Shown here piece by piece: positions 37,601 through 48,441 of a DNA stretch of 64,000 nucleotides. The position numbers and the translations under genes were made by a program. Under the pieces are notes generated by a model. The model had not been told where the DNA came from. It saw only the letters and a list, made by a program, of their open reading frames with translations, and did not search any database. Source of the DNA: Lindgomyces ingoldianus. Its lineage: Eukaryota; Ascomycota; Dothideomycetes; Pleosporales; Lindgomycetaceae. The stretch lies in NCBI RefSeq assembly GCF_010093535.1, contig NW_022985166.1, positions 714,385-778,384 of the forward strand, written 5' to 3'. Each line of letters begins with the position of its first letter. Positions within the stretch are counted from its first letter, which is position 1.

Positions 37601-39456
37601 GAGTAATGCCGCAAAACTGAACAGGTAGAAGATGAAGAAAGCAGAAGGAGTCCGTCGGAGATTCGTCATGAAATAGAGAGCGAGGTTAAAAAGGAGAGAA
37701 GTGAGGATCTTGTTGGGTAGATCGCAGATCATTGAAGCGCAGGCTTCGGTGAAAGGTTGGCAAAATGCATAGTGTGACTGTTTCTCAACGATAGGTCGTT
37801 GAGCCCAAATCGTTAGAATCTGTCACTGTGAGCGAACAGCCAAAAATCGAAGGCCTCTTTGAATCTTACCTCGAGGCCACTTGTACATGCGTTGAGCATA
37901 ATAGAAAAAAAGAGAAGCAACGCTCGGCTATCTACACTAGCGCTTGAATCCCCAAGGTTATAGAAAACGCTGCCAACGATAATACCAATGATGGCGTTTC
38001 CAATGACTCCAGATATGGTTGGCCCCGAGTTGTTGGCGAGTCGTTGAAAGGCTCTCTTTCCGCAAATAGCCACTTGCTGCATTGTGGAAATGGCGTACGG
38101 GGAACGTAGAGCTCTTGGAACACCAATAATCCTACTCTTCTCCTGGAGAAACTGTTTCAAATTACCCGGATTTAAAGGGTTCTGATGGTTGAACTCTTCA
38201 ATGTCCCTGCAGATGAGTCCCCGCTCTAAGCTTTGCTTCCACATATTGGCAAAGTCATCGGCGGTTCGCGGTACCTGTAATTCATAGCCATGGGCTACAA
38301 GGCGCTCAGAAGGATTTGTTAAGGACGTTAAGAAGTCAGCGCTCGTGACTTTTGCGGGTTTCACGAAACCCATGGACGTGAAGTACTGAACGGCGGAGGC
38401 AGTTGTTCCAAAGTAGATCTGGCGACCTTCATATAGCAGCATGACTTTGTCGAAAGTCTACAAGGATGGAGGTTAGCTTGGTCGGGTATCTACCTTTTCC
38501 TGCTCCTTACTTTGTAGATGGCTTCGGAAGCCTGATACACGCTCACTAGGATGGTGGAGCCCAGTTCATCTGCCAAACCTCTCAAAATGGCAATGAAATC
38601 TGAGGCCGTCGAGCTATCAAGGCCCCGGGTAGAATTATCCCAGCATTGGATCTGACTTCCTCCCATGAAGGCCTCTGCAATGCTTGCGCGCTTCTTCTCA
38701 CCTCCGCTCACACCTCGGATCATGTCGTTCCCCATTGGCGTATTGAAGGCATCTTTCAAATTGAACATTGATGCGACCCATTGACTGGAGTCTTGTACAT
38801 AGTTGGATGCGTTGGACCTCTTCGACCGTGCACTTGCGGCGAATGCTAGCGTCTGACCAAGTGTCAACTCGGGAAAGTGAACGTCGAGCTCCGCGACGTA
38901 TACTGACTCCGCTTTGCACTGGCCGTGCAACTCGGAGTACGAAAGCCCTAGGAAGGTCAGTGCTATTTGCCATTGCAACATGTTTAAGATAAATACCCTC
39001 GTAATTGAGGTTGGAATCATCGCTAACGACAAACCCGTGTGTATCTCCCGCAATCGTCTTCAGAAATGTTGAACACCCGCTTCCTGGTCTCCCCAACACG
39101 AGAAGCATTTCTCCACTTTTCACTAATCCGTCCATGGAATGCAGAATCTGCACCTTCGAATCATGACGGTTCCCAACCAAAGATCTAAGATACTCTGGTA
39201 CCGCGAGGACATAGCTCCCGAATGTGTGCTGGTAATTTGTGGGTGAGAGAAAACCGTGCACCTTCAGGTTCAAAAATGACAGACCAAGTTGCAACTGCTC
39301 CTGCTCTTTCCTGTGCTTCACCCACTTGCAGAGAGCGGTTTCACGGTCCCCATCAGCTGGAAGGCGCGAGGCGGTCGAGATGATGTCAACGCTAGAGATA
39401 CAGTTGACCTCCGCGTTGACTTCTTTGCTTTTCCTCACCATTGTATTTGATAGCAC
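34652..39456 (-). pseudogene. PDR-type (ABC-G) full-size transporter with one in-frame stop
   Basis: Eleven exons (39456-38997, 38947-38511, 38457-37870, 37819-37400, 37344-37169, 37111-36733, 36681-36369, 36312-36235, 36186-35636, 35585-35122, 35066-34652) sum to 1427 codons with the stop. Layout is NBD1-TMD1-NBD2-TMD2. NBD1 has GRPGSGCST (Walker A with Cys for Lys, normal for PDR proteins), VSGGEKKR and CWDNSTRGLD. NBD2 has [19 protein letters not shown] and DEPTSGLDSQ. The family's IPxPY-type loop and NEF motif end exon 4; exon 5 then reads FQNR, TGA, FPC, where relatives have a residue between. CGA-to-TGA is a single transition at codon 640. If the stop is real the protein loses everything after TMD1; if it is a sequencing error this is an intact multidrug or product exporter. 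The rest of the frame is clean. Confidence 0.8.
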
Positions 39457-40373
39457 TCTCGTCGTGTGCTTGGATACTTCTCGAATGTCAGTGAAAGGAC
39501 CATGGAAGTATCACCTGTCCCGGAGACTTCACCACTACATCAGGCATCGGCTGTACCACAGCGACCACTGAGATCAACATTACGATGGCGTCCATTTTGA
39601 TCCCTAATTTGGGTCAGCTTCCAGGGTGTTTACTGTGTAGTGTTTCTATGGGACTGGGATCGCCTGCAGACTCCGTGTGGCTCAGCTTGCCGTCGCTTAG
39701 GTCGTAGCGGACCGTTTCTAGGCTTGTGACTGCCAGGAGCACCAAGGACCATGACTACCTCTGCTTCAGCGGAGCAATATACTCCATGTACCACCCGAGA
39801 TGTCTGGAGATACAGGACTGGAGTTTCACATTAGCGTTGATCAATGCTCGATCGAGAACCCTGCGGTCCAGGAGAATCGCAGTCAAAGGCCAAAATTCGT
39901 CCGAACCATAGGCTGCAGATGTGGCGGCGACAAGCAATGCCCGGGCGCAGCCTTATTTTCATCCCGGGAGATGGCGTTCGGCTGGCTGGGGCTGCATGCG
40001 GGCTGAATCCTTCAGCTGCATGTCGGTCTCCGAAGGAGGCAAGCCTATCCTTGTCGGCCCCCACACTGTTCATCCATCCCAACCACCGTTTCACGAACCC
40101 ACCCATCAACGTCCATCATCACACACGGCGTTTCCCCCCTCTCTATGTTGGCGCCTCACAGACTTGCTGGCTGCAACCTCCCTGCAAGGCGCCTTTTGCG
40201 TCCCGCTTGTGCCTCCTCACCGTCCGGGCCGTGGTTCTCAGCGGAGTCCAAACAGATTAGAACGTCCCCTCATTTCCCTTTTGGGACAATGTGCTGGCCT
40301 CATCTCACCTCATCGCGGCATTGCAAGCAAAGCTGATTAATCTATCAACCGCGGATGTTTCTCTATCGAGTGA
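39457..40373. other. Upstream region of the ABC transporter
   Basis: About 900 bp between the ABC start and the 3' end of the next P450 gene. Plus-strand frames of 138-139 codons overlap each other here in different frames and lack any motif, so I treat them as chance. Likely promoter sequence. Confidence 0.5.
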
Positions 40374-42053
40374 TTACACCACAAATCGCCACGACGCGTC
40401 GTCCAAATCCGACCTGCGCACCAGGTCTACCATCACCTTCTTCCTTGGAGGCGCAATCTGAAGCGACATGTTACTCATGTCCTGCCCTGGCTCACACCAC
40501 CCCCCTGAGGTTGCAGGCACCATATCAAATCTCGCTGTGAGCATGGCCACCATCGCTGCAACCTCAACCATTGCAAACCCTCGTCCTGGACAGAGGTTGA
40601 TGCCGCCCCCAAATCCCCGGAACGCATGCGCTGGCGTCCGTCCGCAAAACCGATCGGCTACGTAGGTATCTGCCGTCTCACCCCACATTGCCTTGTCGTA
40701 GTGCAGTGCTTTGTTAGCGATGATGACAACGGAGTCCTTTTTCAACTGGTAGCCTTCTTGCCCGACAGAAATGTCTTCCATGACCATTCTAGGCCCCGTT
40801 CCGGTAGCTCGAAGACGAAGCGCTTCTTGGATCGTTGAGAATAGGATAGGCGCTTCTTTTAATCGACGAATGTCGATGGTGCGCACGTCCCCTTCTAGTG
40901 ACATTTCCGACGTGGTGATAGCTGTCACCTGTCGCCGGACTTCTTCGAGTACTATCGGATCACTGAATACGTGATAAATGGTCCAGAATGCGGTTGGGAC
41001 AGTGTTCGCAAGGATGGCAATTCCATTCACGCACTCGAAGCGTGCGAGATCCTCGTCGTCAATGTGGCCTTTCAGAGCAGAATACCGGGCGTTGACAAGC
41101 GAGGAGCCGTCCTTGTAACTTCCAGCCGCGAAGTAGCGATCCATTGCTTCAACCACTGTCTGCCTTCCTGCCAATGCCTTTGCTGCAATGATATTCGGGA
41201 GAACACTAGTCATCAACAGCATAATGGTGTCGTCTGCAAAATTCCTAAAGATAGCCAGTCAGACTTTGTGCACGAGGTGAAAATCCATGCTGTTAGCATC
41301 GGAATTCAGGGCCTGAGACGCAAATCACTTACCAAAACCCTACTTCAACCTTCTCGTCTCGGTAGGGGTTCGCAGGTCCGTAGACGCTCTCGGTAGTTAC
41401 CACGGTGATCTCATGCTGGACCCACGCCCACAGATCGACATTCCTCCTGCTCTCGGGCTTTGACAGAAGCTCATCCAAGCGCTCCTTTGTGACTTTAGCT
41501 GCAGCGCGATTCATATCTTCAACTCCACCTTGCGGAGACATGGCATGCTGCGTGGCCTTCAGTCCTTCTATTAACAGACTTGAATCCCGAGATTCAGGGT
41601 GGAGATTCGCAGTAAGACTTGCCGACGACCGTTCACTCATGCCACCTAGCTGCGTGGTGAATTTAGCCTCCATAAACCAGAAGGAAACAGATTTTGGGAG
41701 TTTGTGCAAGGAGTGCATCAGCTCACCAGAGCTGACCACATGGACTTTGCCTCCGAACATTGATATGGAGAAGATCGGAAAATTCCATTTCAAACTACCA
41801 GATTTCTCACCAAATCAGTCTCAGGTTTCTAATAGTTTTGTGGGAACATGTGGCCTTACCTTAGGTTTGTGTAGTATGCAGTTCTCTGCCAGAAGAGACC
41901 AATGACATGGCCGATGAAGGGCACCGGAATTGTCGCCGGGACAGACGGAGGTTCATGTGAGACCTTATTTGCTCCAAAAAAAGGTCGGAGGATAAAAGTT
42001 GCGATAACAACGACTACGGCGAGCAGCAGCTGCAAATTGAAAGTCTCCGCCAT
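40374..42053 (-). CDS. Cytochrome P450, CYP7/CYP8-like (first)
   Basis: Exons 42053-41860, 41794-41333 and 41244-40374 give 508 residues. A single N-terminal membrane anchor (about residues 5-25) is followed by a Pro-rich hinge (PPSVPATIP) and PFIGHVIG. The K-helix ExxR reads EALR, and the heme loop FGGGINLCPGRGFA lies near residue 440, so the thiolate Cys is present. The Met at 42053 was chosen because it starts directly before the anchor; an upstream Met 39 bases away adds a poor head. The hinge and heme loop resemble fungal P450s related to CYP7/CYP8 (sterol hydroxylase and prostacyclin synthase class), as does the third P450 in this window. It shares a 725-bp promoter region with the divergent P450 at 42778. 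ER membrane; substrate unknown. Confidence 0.9.
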
Positions 42054-42777
42054 GGTTGTGGTTCCAAAGTAGAGAGAGATTTGGCCCCTCAAGATGACAC
42101 CAATGTATGAGATTTATACAGCTGAAAGTTCGGATTTGGAAGGTAGGGGGAACGTGAAGAGATTCAAAAGATCTGCGGGTACACGTCCGTCCAAGCCGCA
42201 GCGCTACCTTTTGCTAGGGTCGGCATATTAAAAGTCCAGATCAAGATTCGCCAACTGTGACTTAGGTGGCGTCTAACATTAAGCGCCCACCTGTAGCCTA
42301 AATCTGAAACGTAGGCCCCAAAGGAACTATTAAATGTATTTTCAGGTTGTGGCAGTGGGCTGAGAAGCTTGACTGCGCCGTGCCCCGACCCTAGCTGCAC
42401 GTTCCCGGTGGCCCAAACGTAGAGTTACCGGGATCAGGATTACGCCTGGGCATTCTGCTCAGGGATCAACGGTCGTGCCCTGTCAATAACGGCCAGGACC
42501 AGCGTTCTGATCGGGCTCTTGAAGGTGAGGCATCTCTGCCACATTATGGAATTATCAGGTCTCAGGGGCGGAGTATTCCTCGCACTCTCCTAAGGTAGGT
42601 AAGTTGCAGATGAAAGGAGATGACGCGGTCTAAGAAAGTAGTTACTTCTGCACACCACCACCGACTCAGTCTTATCCTCTTTTATATATCTCCAACCTCG
42701 AAGCTCTCACGTCTACTCCACTAATTTCCACACTATCCTTCATTGTCCATTCCAATTCAAAGAAGGCCAGTGTAGAG
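42054..42777. promoter_or_regulatory. Shared divergent promoter region of two P450 genes
   Basis: The 724 bp between the two divergent starts has no coding frame. Candidate TATA elements face each gene: ATTTATA at 42112-42118 (TATAAAT on the minus strand, about 60 bp before the first P450) and TATATA at 42683-42688 (about 90 bp before the second). A common regulator is plausible from the arrangement, but I did not find a duplicated operator that I would assert. Confidence 0.5.
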
Positions 42778-44434
42778 ATGATCAATATGCTTCAAGACTT
42801 AGTTCAAGAGCTTCACCAGCCCAGTGTCGTCTTTGGGCTCGTGTGTGGTCTCTTATATATTCTCTCCGTGTGTAAGGACCGTCCGCAGGTACGTTCGCGA
42901 TGCACTCCGGAGGGTCATGGCGCTAATGGTGTCCGTAGTTCCAGAAGGTTATCTCCACTTCAAGAATATGGACCACTGTATTGAACAAGTACCTTGCGTA
43001 CAAGTATCTTCTCAACGGTGCATCCATGATTGAAGAACAATATGCCCAATCTAATGGCCAGCCCTTCGTTATTCGAACTCCTGAAAAGATGAATATTATG
43101 GTCACCTCTTCAGCGCACATTCAAGAGATAGACAAGGCACCACGACACCAGCTTTCCCTCCATGCTGTCGCGAAGGAATTTCTTCAACCTAAAAATACGA
43201 TGAACGGCTTCGAATGGAAAGACCAGCGCGGCATTGAAGGGACCGGTTTCGTCCGCGCAATCCGCAATCTGCTCACTGCACGACTTCCCGAACTGATTCC
43301 CCGACTGTCCACTGTGATAGAAGATCAAATCCAAGCCGAAGTTACCCAAGCTAAACAAACCAAAGATGGATGGGGTCGTATCCCCCTCTTTGCAGCAGCA
43401 AAACATATCGTTACACGCACAAACTGCGCAGTCTTCTTTCCCGCCGAGCTCTCCTCTAACCCGGAATTTGTGCAAGCCGCCCTCGAATTCCCAGAGGATG
43501 TGTTCTTCGCTGCAGAGATTATCCGCATTCTCCCCCGCGGCATCGCTCCATTCCTAGCCAAGCTCGCGACCAAGAATCATAAGTCCACAACTGTAATGTA
43601 CAATTTCCTCTACCCGGTGGTTCAGAAACGCATGGAACTCTCCTGCCTTGCGCCAGAACTTCGTGGAGAAGAGGAGCCCAACGATGGTGTTCAATGGCTC
43701 ATCAACACCACCCCGAAACGCGAATCCTGGAGCACTTCGCGCCTCGTCGGCGAGATCATGGCAGTCTGGTACGGCTCTCTCCATACCCTTGCCATCGCGA
43801 CAACCTATGCACTAGTCGACCTCTACTCCCGACCCGAATACATCAAATCCCTCCGCGCTGAACTCTCCTCTTCAATGTTCTTTCAATTCCAATCCACAAG
43901 CGAGGGTCTCCCAGAAATGGACTCTTTTCTAAAAGAATCCGCGCGCCTCAGTGCATTCGAAAGCACAGGTGTGCGTCGACAAGCACTCGAAGATTTCCGC
44001 TTTTCAGACGGCCTGCTTGTCCCCAAAGGGTCCTGGGTTTGCGTTCCGCACCGCGCGATGATGCGCGATGACCGCCATTTCCCGGAAGCAGATAGATTCG
44101 ACGGGCGACGCTTTCTACCCAGGCTTCCGACGCCGGAGGCGCTAGAGGCGTCGAGGCTGAGCCAAAGGTCGAATGAGTGGCTTGTTTGGGGCGCGGGGAG
44201 AATTACTTGGTGAGTTCTAGACCTGTAAAGTGCACGTGATGTGGACTTTAGCTAATGATGGTTAGCCCCGGCCGCTTCTACGCAGTAGTAGTACTTAAAC
44301 TCGTGCTAGCAAACATGCTGCAAAATTATGATGCCGAATTAGAGCCTATCAAGGGGAGTAGAAGTGCGCAATGGAGAACTGCGTTGATTCCAAGGGCAGG
44401 AATCACGTTGAAGGTGAAGCCGAGACAGATATAG
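42778..44434 (+). CDS. Cytochrome P450 (second), ent-kaurene-oxidase-like fungal type
   Basis: Exons 42778-42867, 42939-44209 and 44266-44434 give 509 residues. The first exon encodes a hydrophobic N-terminal anchor; its donor GTGTGT is in phase 0 and the junction leads into KVISTSRIW. Conserved parts follow: FEWKDQRGIEGTGF, an I-helix with WYGSLHTLAIATT, ESARLS for ExxR, and the heme loop WGAGRITCPGRFYA. The last intron splits the codon of the heme Cys: TG lies at the end of exon 2 and C at the start of exon 3. Without that intron the frame ends at Trp, so the intron must be removed for a working enzyme. This loop type is common in P450s of fungal terpenoid and alkaloid clusters, which is family knowledge rather than proof of substrate. 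Confidence 0.9.
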
Positions 44435-44997
44435 GACATATACATAGACATAGACGTCTGCATCCTGATTTCTTTTGTTGGATACGATTCTTGGATAAAC
44501 GTGAGCATACCTAGGGCATATTTCATTTGTTATGTTGGGCGCGGATGGCCTTGTACAGGCCTCAAAGTGCATCGTTTCGCATTGCATTTCTTTATCGCTG
44601 GCTGGCCATGGGCTGGATAGATACCCGACTCGCGAGTGTTTCGAATTTTTTGTTTCCACTGCTGATTTAAAAGTGCATAGTATGGTGATGTGAATATATA
44701 TTATCAGATTGATCGTGTTAGAAGTATTCCCGGGATTGCTGCAAGCTGTGAGGCTAGAGGTGGGAGGATTACAGCTCTCTATCCTTCGTAAATGTCGTGC
44801 AACCAAATCCTGCACCGAAGAACAGGTCTCTGGGTCCCAAAGTGCAATCTTATGCAGCCTAGATATGCGTCCATACCCAGATTTTGGAATGTGAAGGTCG
44901 CAAAAATTAAAGTACAGGTACATGGCAGGAGATGAATAGATTTTTGCGTTTTATCTATACGATGGCGCCTCGAACTCACAGACCCGATATACACCTC
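44435..44997. other. Convergent intergenic region
   Basis: About 560 bp between the 3' ends of the second P450 and the dehydrogenase. A 194-codon minus-strand frame crosses it but overlaps the P450's last exon, has no motif and has Cys/Ile-rich random composition. Confidence 0.5.
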
Positions 44998-46146
44998 TCA
45001 ATTTTCCCCCTCCCCCTTCCCAACCCCCTTCACATTCCTCAACTTCTCCCTCCACCCCCCCTCATCCAGACACCACTCCACCGCCCCCTTCAACTCCACC
45101 TCAAAATCTACTTCAGGCTTATACCCCAGCCTCGTCTTCGCCTTCTCAATACTATAGGTATGTGTGAAGCATGCATACTCCACCTGCTGCTTCCCCAAAT
45201 TATATGGTCTTTTAGTGCCAAACGTAAAAATCCAATACACCCACTCGAGAAAACTGGCCAAACCTAGAGCAAACCACGACGGCAGATTTGTAACTTTAGG
45301 AGGGGGGTTTGGATTCCAGCCCGCGAATTTCCAGCACAGACGCGCGAAAGACCAGAAGGGGTAGGGAGAGCCGTCGTTGATGTTGAAGGCCTCTCCGCTG
45401 GTTTTACCGGGCGAAGTGAGCAGTTCGGAGGCCAGGAGGACGTGGGATACAGCGCAGTTGGATGCGCTGCAAAAGTCCCATAGGTTCTTGCCGTCGCCGA
45501 GGGTTGCATTAGTCTGACCTTTTGCAAGAGCGCCGAGACAGCCGGGGATGGTGGTGTGCTCCCGGATGCCGTATATGATGGGGAAGCGCAGCGAACCAGT
45601 TGCCAGATGGCCTGCCCACGTGGTGCCTTCTGTGGCCGGATTGTTGGCGTCCAGCACCATGATTTCGGCGGCTGCCTTCGACTTTGCGTATGGCGGGCTC
45701 TTGGGGTCGGTGTTTGCGAGGGGCCAGTCCTCGGCTAGATTGAGGTGTTCCGGCCCTTTCGCGAGGGTCGATGAGGACGTGAAGATGAAGGCGTGCACAT
45801 GCTCCGACTCTTTCGCGGCCTTCAACAAATTTCTCGTCCCGCGAATATTGACGTTTTCATACTCCTTCGGCGTGCCAGTCACAGGCGAGGGCGACGCCGC
45901 GTGAATGATTACCCCCGGCTTGAGCTCATCGACCAGCTTCTTGATTTGGTCGTGCTGGGTGAGGTCGCCAGCGTGGTACGTCGCGCCTTGCACGCGATTG
46001 CTGCTGCTGGCGGCCGAACGGCTGAGCACTGCAACGCTGGAAAAGACCGATTGCTGGACAAAATACCTCACTAGGTGGTATCCCACGAAGCCCACGCCGC
46101 CGACGACAAGTACCGAGTGCTGGGCAGTGGGAGGTGAGGCGGCCAT
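44998..46146 (-). CDS. 3-beta-hydroxysteroid dehydrogenase / Erg26-like extended SDR
   Basis: A single uninterrupted frame of 382 residues. The nucleotide-binding start is VLVVGGVGFVGYHLV (GGxGFxG form of the extended SDR fold), followed by DLT after beta-3, HAASPSP, FTSSST and the catalytic YAKSK pair. A hydrophobic stretch near residues 290-310 suits a membrane-associated member of the 3-beta-HSD group. Relatives oxidise a 3-beta-hydroxyl on sterols or decarboxylate C-4 acids (Erg26/NSDHL), or reduce ketones in secondary pathways. Placed beside two P450s it looks like a tailoring enzyme rather than the housekeeping copy; that is inference. There are no introns, unlike its neighbours. Confidence 0.88.
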   Translation of the reverse strand: MAASPPTAQHSVLVVGGVGFVGYHLVRYFVQQSVFSSVAVLSRSAASSSNRVQGATYHAGDLTQHDQIKKLVDELKPGVIIHAASPSPVTGTPKEYENVNIRGTRNLLKAAKESEHVHAFIFTSSSTLAKGPEHLNLAEDWPLANTDPKSPPYAKSKAAAEIMVLDANNPATEGTTWAGHLATGSLRFPIIYGIREHTTIPGCLGALAKGQTNATLGDGKNLWDFCSASNCAVSHVLLASELLTSPGKTSGEAFNINDGSPYPFWSFARLCWKFAGWNPNPPPKVTNLPSWFALGLASFLEWVYWIFTFGTKRPYNLGKQQVEYACFTHTYSIEKAKTRLGYKPEVDFEVELKGAVEWCLDEGGWREKLRNVKGVGKGEGEN

Positions 46147-47012
46147 GATTCAACAAAGTTCTCGCAAGCAATCGCTGTGACAAGATCGCGAAGGGGTTGT
46201 ATGTCTAGCACGCCTGCCTTAAAGCAAAACCTGCTCGACACGTAGCTGAGAGAATTCCCCCAAAAATGGGGGGGATCGGAACGAGAGAGGTGAGGCAGTT
46301 CCGACATGCAAACGCGCCATGTGAGGAAGGGCCGCGACTGCCACTGAGGTCATGGCGGCCCGGGGCGCCTTAGCGCCAAGCCATCATTATCCGAACGGCG
46401 AGACGGGGCTGCAGAAACAGGCCCGTGCCATCCCTCCGCACCTGCGATATTAAGGTGTGGCTGGGCTCCTTGGTGCATTTCGCTTACCTGCCAACCATAG
46501 TCGACCTTTGATCCCCGAGCTGCATATCACATGCAGAGCCATGCAGAGCCATGCAGAGCCATGCAGAGCCATGTAGAGCCATGTAGAGCCACACCCTCCA
46601 CCCGTCCCAAAGCTGCAAATGCCAGCATCGCCTGCATGGCCTTCGGGGTTCAACCTCCCAGGAGCCCTCATCTATTCCCGGAAGCATCCCCGTCCACACA
46701 GCTCGCCGTCGCCTCTTACAAGTCGATCTCTCATCTGACATTCCCCCTCCACCCCAGAGTGGTATTTTTGCTCAGCACTGCCTGCAGATCCCTCTGCCGG
46801 CCAATTCTCATGGCCTCTTCGGTCAATCTCACTCCTCCGTTAAAGCCCATTGTGGGCGCCTGCATCTCATCTTGTGCATCCAACTTCCTCTCCGAACTCA
46901 GCTCGTCTCCTCTGTCGGACGACAGGACCTGACTTCAATCCCACTCGCTTCTTGTCTCGACCAAAGCATTGCTCCATTTACTTGTGAGGAAGAAGCCTGA
47001 ACGCTTGCCACC
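46147..47012. other. Divergent intergenic region
   Basis: About 870 bp between a minus-strand dehydrogenase and a plus-strand membrane-protein gene; probably promoters for both. It contains a six-copy 10-bp tandem repeat, listed separately. Confidence 0.5.
46531..46590. repeat. Six tandem copies of a 10-bp unit (ATGCAGAGCC)
   Basis: Four perfect units are followed by two with one change (ATGTAGAGCC, a C-to-T transition). The unit is not a multiple of three. It lies in the divergent promoter region between the dehydrogenase and the rhodopsin-like gene and could be a simple minisatellite or a cluster of sites. Confidence 0.95.
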
Positions 47013-48441
47013 ATGTCTCAAATCATGTCCAACCTGGCGAACGCCTCGCCTGAGATGTTGCAGTATCTCTCTAACACTCCTGCTATCCCGCCGCCAGTGG
47101 GCGTGCAGCCAAACTTTATCGACCCAGAGTCGAGGAAGTTGACACAGGTGGTCACTACTTCGGTCATTTTGGGCTTCATGGTGATTTTCTTCATCAACCG
47201 CATATACACTAAGCTGTTCCTCATGAAGAGGCTCACTTGGGATGATGGTAAAATCCGCATCCCTCTATACCGGACTTGGTAGCTCACAATTCTGCAGCAA
47301 CCATCGTTCTCGCTTGGTTTAGCTGCGTTGCCTACTATATTGGTTGCACCTGGGGCGTGGAGAGAGGCCGAATCGGAGTTCACCAGTGGAACATCTCTAT
47401 CCTTCAAGCCGCCAGTATGGACCTTCTGATCGTGAGTCCAAAATTGAATTTTTTCCAAATTTGCGGACATTAATATTAGGCAGCCCGCTTATCTGATCTC
47501 GGTCCTCACGCCACTCACCTTTCTGTTCCTCAAGTCGACCTTCTTCATCCTATACCTGCAGCTCTTTGAGCTGCAGAATCGTCTTCGAATCGCAACTTGG
47601 ATTGGTCTCGGTGTGACCTCTTTAACTTACACCATTTTAACCATCCTCGTCTTCGTCTACTCGACACCAAAGAGAGGAGAATCGTGGCTCGCTCACCAAA
47701 CCACTCCCAACATGCACAGGCAACTTCAGATGTCTGTTCCGCAGTCCTCTATTGGCCTTGTAATCGACTTGTACATCCTCCTAATTCCCATCATTGGTGT
47801 CTACGGTCTGCGAATGTCCACCAAGCGCAAAGTTGGCGTGATGCTGATTTTCCTCTCGGGATTAATGTAAGCTTACCTCATACCCATTTACCCTCATTCA
47901 CCCGACTTCCTAACGCTCATCCCCGCTAACTCCGAAAAGGGCGTGCATTTGCTCGGCCTGCAGCATCTACTACCGAGTTGTGCTCGACCACACCGCAGAC
48001 ACTACCTGGCACCTCATCCCCGTCAACATCGCAACCCTCTCTGAGATGTTTGTCGGAATGATTTGTGCGTGCATGCCATCCGCTGCATACGCCGCGCGCC
48101 GGGAAAATTCCACCTACCAAAAACTCGTGCGAAGCCTATATTCGCACTTCGATTCCCTTAAATCCTCTTGGAATCGCAGCAAATATGCAGATTCATCGCG
48201 CGGCTCCTCACAAGAAGAGAAAGCGGAAACGACGCATCCGGAACCTGATGTGCTCAAGTCTACAGATCGCAAGTATGCGCAGTACTTCAGTTTGAATGAT
48301 ACTAGCTTCAATGGTGTTGAGACTCAGACAAACGAGAAGGAGAATGGAATGCTTACTAATGACTCAAGAATTGCGTCTTCGAGTTCGGAACTGTCGCGGA
48401 ATGCGTCGAGAGAAAAGACCTCTGCTGCCAACATGGTCTGA
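47013..48441 (+). CDS. Rhodopsin-fold integral membrane protein (Pth11-like)
   Basis: Exons 47013-47247, 47298-47431, 47484-47866 and 47940-48441 give 417 residues. Family marks are in order: RLTWDD closing exon 1, YYIGCTWG, a helix run from PAYLISVLTPLTFLFLKSTFF, SIGLVIDLYILLIPI, CSACSIYYR opening exon 4, then a last helix with AACMPSA-like residues and a long Ser-rich cytosolic tail (about 110 residues) containing LKSTDRKYAQYF. The tail motif is shared with the broken paralogue at 29150-30630, which shows the two come from one duplication. Introns are 50-73 bp, and the third has a clear GCTAAC branch site. Location plasma membrane; role unknown. Confidence 0.88.

Noticed and set aside
39844..40340. 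Overlapping 138- and 139-codon plus-strand frames
   Set aside because: They overlap in different frames, lack hydrophobic pattern or motif, and lie in the ABC upstream region.
44339..44923. 194-codon minus-strand frame
   Set aside because: Overlaps the second P450's last exon and has no recognisable feature.
45548..46180. Plus-strand frames opposite the dehydrogenase
   Set aside because: Antisense shadows of an intact, motif-bearing gene.
46450..46741. Minus-strand frames with repeated MALHGSAW
   Set aside because: Produced by the 10-bp tandem repeat.
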